Below, in pieces: positions 1 through 5,629 of a DNA stretch of 5,629 nucleotides. The stretch covers positions 1-5,629 of the forward strand of contig JAGNOM010000209.1 of NCBI GenBank assembly GCA_017990155.1. The letters are read 5' to 3'. Within the stretch, counting starts at the first letter, position 1, and every line of letters begins with the position of its first letter. The notes beneath the pieces were generated by a model, which did no database searches, was not told the origin of the DNA, and worked only from the letters and a program-made list of their open reading frames with translations. The position numbers and the translations under genes were made by a program. Source of the stretch: Propionivibrio sp. Its GTDB lineage: Bacteria > Pseudomonadota > Gammaproteobacteria > Burkholderiales > Rhodocyclaceae.

Positions 1-2401
1 GATCGTTCGCGAACTGGGCCGAGGTGCGCAGAGCGTCGTCTACCTCGCGCGCGACCCGCATTTGCAGCGCGAAGTGGCGATCAAGACACTGCATTTTTCG
101 CGCCCCGATCCGCTGAAGAACCAACAGCTGCTTTCGGAAGCGCGCATGGTCAGCCAGCTGCGCCATCCCAACATCGTCCCGATTTTCGAGGCTGGCGAAG
201 AGCAGGGTGACCTCTATCTCGTCTTCGAGTACGTGCCGGGGTTGAATCTGGGCGAATACCTGCGGACGAACGGGCGGTTGACGCCGGTGAAAGCCATTTC
301 CATCCTGATCCCGGTGCTCGATGCCATCGCGCATGCGCATGCGGCCGGGATCATCCATCGCGATCTCAAGCCGCAAAACGTCCTGCTCGGCAGCGATAGC
401 ACGCCGCGCGTGATGGATTTCGGCATCGCCGCGCGTATCGAGGCGCAAGGCGGTGACGACGAAGCGTTCATGGGAACGCCAGGCTACATGGCGCCGGAGT
501 ACATCGAGCGCCGCGAATGCAACGAAGCCACCGACGTCTTCGCTGCCGGATTGCTGTTCTACGAGCTGCTGACCGGACAACCGGCGGTGCGTGGCGAGAA
601 CATCTATGAAGTGATGAACCGGATCGCCAATCAGGATGTTCGCCTGCCGAAAAATGAGGGCATCGAAATCGACGATGCGCTGGCGAGCATCCTGTACAAG
701 GCGACCGCCCGCGATCCGCAACAACGTTACGCATCGGTCGCCCAGATGCGCGAGGCGCTCGAAAATTACCTTGAGCCGGATGAAATCGTCGAGTCGGCGG
801 ACGCCCGACAGAGTACGATCGATTTCCTGCTGCGCCGGATGCGGCACAAGAGCGACTTTCCGGCGCTGTCGGAATCGGTCAGCACGATCAACAAGATCGC
901 CGGTTCGGACAAGGAGACGATTTCCAATCTCTCGAACTCGATCCTCAAGGACTTTTCGCTGACCAACAAGATTTTGCGCCTGGTCAATTCCGTCTATTAC
1001 CGCCAGGCGGGTGGCGGCAGCATCAGCACGATCTCGCGCGCGGTGCTGGTGCTCGGCTTTGACGCGGTGCGCAATATCGCGATCACCGTCATGCTCTTCG
1101 AGCACCTGCAAAACAAGGGCAACGCCAATCAGCTCAAGGAAGATTTCCTGCGCGCGAACCTGGCGGCGATCCTGGCCAAGGACATCAGCGAGCAATCGTC
1201 TTCGCGCGACGTCGAGCAAGTGTTCATCTGCTCAATGTTCCACAACCTCGGTCGGCTGCTGAGTCAGTTCTACTTCCCGGACGAGAGCGAGGAGATCAAG
1301 CGCACCATGGAGCAAAAGCCTTGCACCGAGGACGTCGCGGCGGTGCAGGTATTGGGCCTGACATTCGAGGAACTCGGCATTGGCATCGCCCGCACCTGGG
1401 GTTTTCCCAGCCTGATCGTAAACAGCATGCGCAAATTGCCGGCCGGAAACGTGCGCAAGGCAAATACGGCAGAGGACCGGATGCGTATTCTTTCAGGGTT
1501 TTCCAACGAGCTTTGCGGGTTGATCTCGGATGTCGAGCCGGAGCAGCGCGAGAAGGCGCTGCGCAAGGTGACGGCCCGTTTCGGCGACACCATTCCGCTG
1601 AGCGAGCAGGCCTTGCGCGAGACGATGGAGAAGTCGTTCCAGGAGGTTGCACAGTTTGCCGGGATCATCGGCATCAACCTTAAGAAGTCGGCATTCGGTC
1701 GGCAACTGCAGCGCTGGGGTGCGAAATCCGATGCGAAAGGCGCGCAGGAAACCGAGAAGGACGGGCAGTCGCAGGGGCTGGAAAGCACGACCGAAACTTC
1801 GGCAACCGTGCTATCGGGCGCAGTTCCGGCCGGCGCCCCGGGCAGTCCGCTTGATTTGGACGAGGACGATGGAGTCATCGAGGCCGGGAACAGCGAAGTG
1901 ATCCTGATGGCGGGGATTCAGGACATCAGCAATACGCTGGTGGAGGACTTCAAACTCAACGACGTCCTGCGCATCATCCTCGAGACGATGTACCGCGCCA
2001 AAGGCTTCAAGCGCGTCATTTTGTGCGTGCGCGATGCGCGCGCCAACACCATGCTCGGCCGCTTTGGCTTCGGGCCGGATGCGCCGGAAGTGGCGCGTTG
2101 CTTCAATTTTTCGCTGGCGTTCACGCCGGATATCTTCCACGCCGCCTTGTCGAAGGGCGTCGATATCCTGATCAGCGATACGAACGACCCGAAGATTGCA
2201 TCGCGCATTCCGCCCTGGTACCGCAAGGGCGTCAATGCCGGTACCTTTGTCATCTTCCCGTTGAGCATCAGGAATAACCCGGTGGCCATGATCTACGCCG
2301 ACTGTGATCGTGCGGGCGAGATTGTGATTCCGGAGAAGGAATTGTCCCTGCTGCGCACCCTGCGAAATCAGGCGGTGCTGGCGATCAAGCAGTCAAGCTG
2401 A
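1..2401 (+). CDS. Ser/Thr protein kinase - HDOD - GAF fusion protein (5' truncated by window edge)
   Basis: The gene enters from the left edge; the frame is open from base 2, giving 799 visible residues. Counting from the codon at base 2, a Hanks-type kinase domain (about 1-255) shows the Gly-rich loop LGRGAQSVVY, Lys28 in VAIK, the helix-C Glu46, HRDLKPQN (Asp121, Asn126), DFG 139-141 and APE 164-166, so all catalytic residues are present. An HDOD domain follows (about 286-480), with the typical LxNSxYY segment and FHNLGRLL where an HD enzyme would have His-Asp. A charged, Ser/Thr/Glu-rich linker (about 570-630) leads to a GAF domain (about 640-796). No membrane segment is visible, so it is probably cytoplasmic. 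Family knowledge: the kinase phosphorylates Ser/Thr, HDOD is a non-catalytic signalling module, and GAF binds small ligands or dimerises. The target and signal are unknown. The TTG at 62 lies after the Gly-rich loop and cannot be the start. Domain calls are firm; the role is not. Confidence 0.93.
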   Translation, partial: IVRELGRGAQSVVYLARDPHLQREVAIKTLHFSRPDPLKNQQLLSEARMVSQLRHPNIVPIFEAGEEQGDLYLVFEYVPGLNLGEYLRTNGRLTPVKAISILIPVLDAIAHAHAAGIIHRDLKPQNVLLGSDSTPRVMDFGIAARIEAQGGDDEAFMGTPGYMAPEYIERRECNEATDVFAAGLLFYELLTGQPAVRGENIYEVMNRIANQDVRLPKNEGIEIDDALASILYKATARDPQQRYASVAQMREALENYLEPDEIVESADARQSTIDFLLRRMRHKSDFPALSESVSTINKIAGSDKETISNLSNSILKDFSLTNKILRLVNSVYYRQAGGGSISTISRAVLVLGFDAVRNIAITVMLFEHLQNKGNANQLKEDFLRANLAAILAKDISEQSSSRDVEQVFICSMFHNLGRLLSQFYFPDESEEIKRTMEQKPCTEDVAAVQVLGLTFEELGIGIARTWGFPSLIVNSMRKLPAGNVRKANTAEDRMRILSGFSNELCGLISDVEPEQREKALRKVTARFGDTIPLSEQALRETMEKSFQEVAQFAGIIGINLKKSAFGRQLQRWGAKSDAKGAQETEKDGQSQGLESTTETSATVLSGAVPAGAPGSPLDLDEDDGVIEAGNSEVILMAGIQDISNTLVEDFKLNDVLRIILETMYRAKGFKRVILCVRDARANTMLGRFGFGPDAPEVARCFNFSLAFTPDIFHAALSKGVDILISDTNDPKIASRIPPWYRKGVNAGTFVIFPLSIRNNPVAMIYADCDRAGEIVIPEKELSLLRTLRNQAVLAIKQSS

Positions 2402-2406
2402 ACGCA

Positions 2407-2453
2407 AAAACCACGGGGCCCGCCGATCATCGACCGGCGGGCCCCGTGGTTTT
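2407..2453. terminator. Bidirectional intrinsic terminator between kinase gene and bamD
   Basis: A perfect 19-bp inverted repeat (2407-2425 with 2435-2453) has a 15-bp GC-rich core, CCACGGGGCCCGCCG, flanked by A/T runs, and a 9-base loop (2426-2434). Read on either strand, the stem ends in a U run: TTTT on the + strand, and TTTTT from the A run 2406-2410 on the - strand. It sits 5 bases after the kinase stop and 19 bases beyond the bamD stop, as expected for a hairpin shared by two converging genes. The U runs are short, but the stem is very stable. Confidence 0.9.
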
Positions 2454-2472
2454 CTGATGGTGAGTCAGCGGA

Positions 2473-3270
2473 TTACCAGAGCTTCCACCACGGCACATCA
2501 CGCTCAGCCAGGCCGCGCGTGTAATAGACGCTGTTCGGGAAGTTCTTGCGCATCACGCGCTCTGAATCGTTGCGCATATCGTCCATACCCAAGGAATCGT
2601 AGGCCTTGACCATGATGAACAGCGCTTCTTCGGTCGCCGGCGCGTCGGGATACGTTTTCACCGCGTACTGGGCACGATTGATGGCCGCCAGGAAAGCGTT
2701 GCGCTTCATGTAGTAACGGGCGACGTGCACTTCGAGCGAAACGAGCGCGTTAACGAGATACTTCATGCGCTGGATGGCATCCGGGGTGTACTTGCTGTCC
2801 GGGAACTTGGTTACCAGTTCGCGAAAAGCGTCGAACGATTCACGCGCGCCTTTCGGGTCGCGCTCGGTCATGTCTTGCTGGCTGATCTGACCCATGAAAC
2901 CTAGGTCTTCGTTGAAGTTGATCAGTCCCTTCAGGTAATAGACGTAATCGACGTTCGGGTGATTGGGATGCAGCTTGATGAAGCGATCGCAGGCGGCAAT
3001 GGCTGAAGCCGGCTCATTGTCCTTCCAGTAGGCGTAGGCCATGTCGATCTGCGCCTGCTGGGCGAAACGTCCGTACGGGTAGCGCGATTCGAGCTTTTCA
3101 AAATACTGGACGGCCTTCTCGTACGAACCTTCGTTCATCGCTTCCTTGGCCTCGACGTAAAGCTTGTTCGCCGACCAGCCGACCGTTTCGTCCTTCACTT
3201 CCGGCAACAGGCCGCATCCAGCGAGGACTGTGGCGAGGAAAAGCGCTGCGATAACCGCTAAACTACGCAT
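2473..3270 (-). CDS. bamD: Outer membrane protein assembly factor BamD (lipoprotein)
   Basis: This 265-residue protein matches the BamD/ComL (YfiO) family in length and sequence. The N-terminus is a lipoprotein signal peptide (Met1-Arg2, hydrophobic 4-15) ending in the lipobox LAGC, so Cys19 is the predicted lipidated residue. Gly at +2 favours sorting to the outer membrane. The mature part is helical with TPR-like repeats, for example SYEKAVQYFEKLESRYPYG (49-67), PASAIAACDRFIKLHPNHP (87-105) and ESFDAFRELVTKFPDS (144-159). It carries the family's GLINFNEDLG segment and ends in WWKLW. In the BAM complex it works with BamA to fold beta-barrel proteins into the outer membrane, and it is essential in E. 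coli. I chose the ATG at 3270 because it places the signal peptide correctly; an upstream TTG at 3321 would add 17 residues before it. The ribosome site is weak (GGA about 11 bases upstream). A TATAAT box lies about 100 bases upstream. Divergence from rluD is conserved with E. coli. Confidence 0.96.
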   Translation of the reverse strand: MRSLAVIAALFLATVLAGCGLLPEVKDETVGWSANKLYVEAKEAMNEGSYEKAVQYFEKLESRYPYGRFAQQAQIDMAYAYWKDNEPASAIAACDRFIKLHPNHPNVDYVYYLKGLINFNEDLGFMGQISQQDMTERDPKGARESFDAFRELVTKFPDSKYTPDAIQRMKYLVNALVSLEVHVARYYMKRNAFLAAINRAQYAVKTYPDAPATEEALFIMVKAYDSLGMDDMRNDSERVMRKNFPNSVYYTRGLAERDVPWWKLW

Positions 3271-3271
3271 G

Positions 3272-4417
3272 ATGAAAATTCCACATAAGAAAACAGAAGT
3301 TGAAACCGAAATCGGGGCCAAGCCTATTTCGCCCGAAAAGCATACCGGGGCCGGCGAAAAGCGCGTCGATTATAGCGCAAACCCCAGCCACGCTTTGACC
3401 GTTCCGGGCGATTGCGGCGGCTTGCGGCTCGATCAGGCGCTCGTCCGCTTGTGGCCCAAACACTCGAGAAACCGCTTGCAGAACTGGATCCGCGAAGGCC
3501 GCGTCAGCGTCGGCGGAAAAGTCATCAGCGAGCCGAAACAGAAGCTCTGGGGCGGCGAACTGCTTGAGGTTATTGAAGCGCCGGATGAGAACCTGCTTTC
3601 CTCGTCGCCCGAAGCGATCGCGCTCAACATCGTGCATGAGGACGAAACGCTGATCGTGCTCGACAAGCCTGCCGGCTTGGTTGTGCATCCCGGCAGCGGC
3701 AACTGGACTGGGACCTTGCTCAACGCCTTGCTGTATCACGAACCGGCGCTTGAGAAAGTGCCGCGGGCCGGCATCGTGCATCGTCTGGACAAGGATACGA
3801 CCGGCTTGATGGTCGTCGCCAAAACGCTTGAGGCGCAGACCGATCTGGTGCGCCAGCTTCAGGCGCGGACCGTTAAGCGCTACTACCAGGCACTGGTGCG
3901 CGGCGTGCTCGAATCGGGTGGAACGGTCGATGAACCGATCGGACGTCATCCAACCCAACGAACCAAAATGGCGGTCGTCCAAAGCGGCAAGCCGGCGCGG
4001 ACGCACTTTCGGGTCGTCGAGCGCTTCATCGATTGCACGCTGGTCGAATGTGCGCTGGAAACCGGGCGTACGCACCAGATTCGTGTGCACATGACGGCGC
4101 TCGGGCATCCACTGGTCGGTGATCAAGTCTACGGTAGCGGCGCCAGCCGGGTGCCGATCGGTCCCGAGTTCCCACGGCAGGCATTGCATGCGCGGCGTCT
4201 CGGTCTGGTTCATCCGGCGACCGGGAAGCCGATGCTGTGGAAGTCGAACATGCCCGAGGACATGGCCGAACTGATCGAGACCGCGCGCATGCTGGCGTTC
4301 GAAGCGCGCGCGCTGGCGGAGGAAGAGAGCGACGACTGGGACGACGATTTCGAGGACGGGCCGGAGATCATCTATGCCTACGGCGATAACACGGAAGACG
4401 ATGACGACATCGACTGA
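3272..4417 (+). CDS. rluD: 23S rRNA pseudouridine(1911/1915/1917) synthase RluD
   Basis: The 381-residue product is an RluA/RluD-family pseudouridine synthase. Residues about 52-100 form an S4 RNA-binding domain (RLDQALVRLWPKHSRNRLQ, then GGELLEV). The catalytic domain starts near 118 and contains the signature GIVHRLDKDTTGLMVVAKT (168-186), with Asp173 as the expected nucleophile, followed by GRTHQIRVHM and HPLVGDQVYG. The match to E. coli RluD is close across the whole domain, including the VPRAGIVHRLDKDTTG segment. In E. coli the enzyme modifies helix 69 of 23S rRNA, which matters for subunit joining. Two features differ from E. coli: an N-terminal extension of about 34 polar residues, and an acidic tail of about 30 residues ending in DDDDID. 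The start is uncertain: ATG 3272 and ATG 3269 are adjacent, neither has a Shine-Dalgarno, and the only later option is TTG 3395, which would cut into the family's conserved beginning. The reading frame overlaps pgeF by 17 bases. Confidence 0.94.
   Translation: MKIPHKKTEVETEIGAKPISPEKHTGAGEKRVDYSANPSHALTVPGDCGGLRLDQALVRLWPKHSRNRLQNWIREGRVSVGGKVISEPKQKLWGGELLEVIEAPDENLLSSSPEAIALNIVHEDETLIVLDKPAGLVVHPGSGNWTGTLLNALLYHEPALEKVPRAGIVHRLDKDTTGLMVVAKTLEAQTDLVRQLQARTVKRYYQALVRGVLESGGTVDEPIGRHPTQRTKMAVVQSGKPARTHFRVVERFIDCTLVECALETGRTHQIRVHMTALGHPLVGDQVYGSGASRVPIGPEFPRQALHARRLGLVHPATGKPMLWKSNMPEDMAELIETARMLAFEARALAEEESDDWDDDFEDGPEIIYAYGDNTEDDDDID
3369..3374 (-). promoter_or_regulatory. Candidate -10 box of the bamD promoter
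   Basis: On the minus strand this is a perfect TATAAT, 98 bases upstream of the bamD ATG, in the context GCGCTATAATCGACGCG. No good -35 hexamer lies 16-19 bases upstream; the nearest is GTCAAA or TCAAAG. The box lies inside the predicted rluD reading frame (codons for Asp-Tyr-Ser), so it would fire out of the beginning of rluD and leave a leader of roughly 90 bases on the bamD mRNA. A perfect hexamer in GC-rich DNA at the right place is suggestive, but the missing -35 leaves it unproven. Confidence 0.45.
4393..4397 (+). promoter_or_regulatory. Ribosome binding site of pgeF inside the rluD tail
   Basis: GGAAG lies 3 bases (its GGA 5 bases) before the ATG at 4401 and is read as part of the acidic codons ending rluD. 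It supports translational coupling from rluD to pgeF. A competing site, GGAG at 4363-4366, sits 7 bases before the in-frame ATG at 4374 and is at least as good by spacing, so the exact pgeF start is not settled. Confidence 0.4.
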
Positions 4418-5162
4418 GACGTGCTTTATCGCGCCTGACTGGCCGGCGCCGCCGAACGTCCGGGCACTGATCACCACGCGCCAGGGTGGCGTGAGTGGCG
4501 GTGTGTATTCCAGCCTGAATTTGGGCGATCACGTCGGCGACGACACGAGCGCCGTCGCGAACAACCGGGCGCTCATTGCGAGCCGAGTCAATGCGCGCCT
4601 GCTGTGGCTCAAGCAGGTTCACGGCACGCGCGTGGTCAATGCCGCCGACTGCCTTTATGCAGACCTAACCGCGATTCCCGAAGCCGACGCTTCAATGACC
4701 CGGCAGGCCGGGGTTGCGTGCGCGGTAATGACGGCCGATTGTCTGCCGGTGCTGTTCTGCGATCGCGCGGGAACGGTGGTCGCGGCGGCCCATGCCGGGT
4801 GGCGCGGTCTGCTCGACGGTGTTCTCGAAGCGACGATCGCCGCAATGGGTGTTCCAGCGGATGAGCTCATGGCCTATCTCGGTCCGGCCATCGGTCCGCA
4901 GGCCTTTGAGGTCGGCGACGAGGTCCGTTCGGCCTTCGTAGCGCTATCGAGCGAGGCGGTCACTGCCTTTCATCCGGGTCGCGGCGGCAAATGGCTGGCG
5001 GACATTTATCTGCTGGCGCGACAACGCCTGTCGGCCGAAGGCGTGACGCAGATCTACGGCGGCGAATTCTGTACCGTGACCGATGCGGCGCGCTTCTTTT
5101 CGTATCGGCGCGATGGTCAGACCGGCCGGATGGCGTCGCTGATCTGGCTTGATCCGCGTTGA
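4401..5162 (+). CDS. pgeF: Peptidoglycan editing factor PgeF (YfiH / DUF152 family, often labelled polyphenol oxidase or laccase)
   Basis: The 253-residue product aligns over its length with E. coli YfiH: TTRQGGVS near the start, SSLNLGDHVGDD, LKQVHG, CAVMTADCLPVLFC, AAHAGWRGL, YLGPAIGPQAFEVG, LADIYLLARQRL and the end FFSYRRDGQTGRMASLIWL. The metal-site residues His74, Cys114 and His131 are all present, so the protein looks intact. The family was first described as a laccase-like polyphenol oxidase. Later genetic work in E. coli assigned it to cytoplasmic editing of peptidoglycan precursors, keeping L-Ala (rather than L-Ser) at position 1 of the stem peptide. It directly follows rluD, as in E. 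coli, with a 17-base overlap, so the two are probably co-transcribed and translationally coupled. I chose ATG 4401 because it gives a family-like N-terminus; the in-frame ATG at 4374, with a good GGAG, would add nine residues and cannot be excluded. Confidence 0.94.
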   Translation: MTTSTETCFIAPDWPAPPNVRALITTRQGGVSGGVYSSLNLGDHVGDDTSAVANNRALIASRVNARLLWLKQVHGTRVVNAADCLYADLTAIPEADASMTRQAGVACAVMTADCLPVLFCDRAGTVVAAAHAGWRGLLDGVLEATIAAMGVPADELMAYLGPAIGPQAFEVGDEVRSAFVALSSEAVTAFHPGRGGKWLADIYLLARQRLSAEGVTQIYGGEFCTVTDAARFFSYRRDGQTGRMASLIWLDPR

Positions 5163-5196
5163 CGGCGTTTTGCCAGGTTCCTTCTTTTTCCTGAAC
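5163..5196. other. Convergent intergenic gap without a clear terminator
   Basis: These 34 bases separate the stop codons of pgeF and the small exported protein. They contain a pyrimidine run (TTCCTTCTTTTTCCT) and only a 4-bp inverted repeat (GTTC 5177-5180 region with GAAC 5193-5196), too weak for an intrinsic terminator. Transcripts from both sides may therefore run into each other or end by another mechanism. Confidence 0.5.
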
Positions 5197-5601
5197 TCAC
5201 CAGAAAATTGAAATGCTCTGCGCCGTGTTGTCGCGCACATCGAAGCGTTTCTGAACGGTTCGGTCTTCGTACCTTGCGTTGATCAGGTAGGAACCGGGAG
5301 GAAGCTGGAGCAGCACGAGTGGTCCCGCGCCGGAAAGGGAAACGATCGGCTCGCCCAGCACCGTTGCAAGGTTTAGCGTGACATTGCTGACATAGGATCC
5401 GGACGCTTCGGAAAGAACGAGCCGGGTGTTGTAGTTGGGCCGGGCCCGATCGATTTCCGCGAGTTCCTCGTCGCCGATGCCGCCCGAAAGATAAGGAACG
5501 CCGTTCGAGAAACCGGGTTCGAGTCGTTGCTCCTGTGCGATGCCAAGGGGCGAGGACAACATCAGGAACGGCATGATGACTGCGAGAACTGGCAGGCGCA
5601 T
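5197..5601 (-). CDS. Small exported protein with a predicted beta-sandwich (carboxypeptidase-regulatory-like) domain, function unknown
   Basis: This 134-residue product starts with a Sec-type signal peptide (Arg2, hydrophobic 3-21; likely cleavage after the Ala in GIAQ, around residue 22 or 23). There is no lipobox cysteine, and the protein contains no cysteine at all. The mature part begins with a Gly-rich GGIGDEELAEIDRAR segment and then alternates hydrophobic residues in short strands (NTRLVLSEASGSYVSNVTLN, then QLPPGSYLINARY), ending in SISIFW. The PPGxYxxxxxY turn and final strand resemble carboxypeptidase-regulatory-like or PEGA folds of secreted and periplasmic proteins. I recall similar short proteins from Betaproteobacteria, but none with a known role. 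The start is well supported: AAAGGAG (5608-5614 on the opposite strand) lies 6 bases before the ATG, making this the strongest ribosome site in the window. The gene converges on pgeF with 34 bases between. Its promoter lies beyond the right edge. Confidence 0.85.
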   Translation of the reverse strand: MRLPVLAVIMPFLMLSSPLGIAQEQRLEPGFSNGVPYLSGGIGDEELAEIDRARPNYNTRLVLSEASGSYVSNVTLNLATVLGEPIVSLSGAGPLVLLQLPPGSYLINARYEDRTVQKRFDVRDNTAQSISIFW

Positions 5602-5629
5602 TGCGGACTCCTTTCCAAAGATTCCATGG

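Noticed and set aside
62..64. TTG as the start codon of the kinase gene
   Set aside because: The 20 codons before it continue in frame and encode the Gly-rich nucleotide loop (ELGRGAQSVVYLARDPH), so the gene starts left of the window.
328..345. Repeated GCGCATGCGCATGCGG
   Set aside because: It is a short local repeat coding for His-Ala-His-Ala before the kinase catalytic loop, found in many homologues; there is no sign of regulatory function.
1270..1878. Antisense open frame of about 200 codons across the HDOD region
   Set aside because: Its Ser/Pro/Cys-rich translation is typical of a shadow of a real gene, and the + strand kinase-HDOD frame explains this DNA.
3164..3268. Longer RluD starting at ATG 3164
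   Set aside because: It would overlap the bamD coding region by about 100 bases with residues that resemble no RluD; they are the antisense of the BamD N-terminus.
3271..3321. Longer BamD starting at TTG 3321
   Set aside because: It would place 17 residues before the lipoprotein signal peptide; the ATG at 3270 gives the canonical arrangement with the lipobox at 16-19.
3263..3343. Possible upstream ORF (ATG at 3343, minus strand, 26 codons) in the bamD leader overlapping its start
   Set aside because: It has no Shine-Dalgarno and no recognisable peptide, and it is simply the end of the long open antisense frame of rluD.
3395..3400. TTGACC on the + strand as a -35 box for rluD
   Set aside because: It lies inside rluD at the beginning of the conserved region, with no -10 hexamer 16-18 bases downstream.
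3263..4477. Antisense open frame of about 400 codons across rluD
   Set aside because: It mirrors rluD codons in GC-rich DNA, gives a low-complexity Arg/His/Gln-rich product with no domain, and rluD is certain on the other strand.
5174..5196. Terminator between pgeF and the small exported gene
   Set aside because: Only 4-bp arms can pair and no GC-rich stem precedes the T run.

Overview
The window reads as ordinary chromosomal DNA from a GC-rich Gram-negative bacterium, most likely a betaproteobacterium (Rhodocyclales or a close relative). The divergent bamD / rluD-pgeF block has the same order as in E. coli (yfiO, yfiI, yfiH). A kinase-HDOD-GAF fusion and a small secreted protein ending in a PPGxY..W pattern are, from memory, typical of Betaproteobacteria. 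The taxon is an inference and no marker RNA is present.

Layout from left to right. Positions 1-2401 (+) hold the 3' part of a large signalling protein whose start lies left of the window: a Ser/Thr protein kinase domain, a degenerate HD (HDOD) domain, an acidic linker and a C-terminal GAF domain. A near-perfect hairpin at 2407-2453 acts as a shared terminator for this gene and the convergent bamD. bamD (2473-3270, -) encodes the outer-membrane assembly lipoprotein BamD. Its start codon overlaps the first possible ATG of the divergent rluD (3272-4417, +; 23S rRNA pseudouridine synthase). rluD runs directly into pgeF (4401-5162, +; peptidoglycan editing factor, formerly called a laccase-like or polyphenol oxidase protein), and the two genes overlap by 17 bases. 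The last gene (5197-5601, -) encodes a small exported protein of unknown function and converges on pgeF.

Functionally, bamD, rluD and pgeF are housekeeping genes for envelope assembly, ribosome maturation and peptidoglycan fidelity. The kinase is the accessory regulatory element. I see no mobile element, CRISPR array, tRNA or rRNA, and no gene-free stretch longer than 100 bases. I found no convincing new multi-gene system. The points most worth a second look are the domain architecture and activation loop of the kinase, the zero-length divergent junction between bamD and rluD with a TATAAT box inside rluD, and the uncharacterised secreted protein at the right end.
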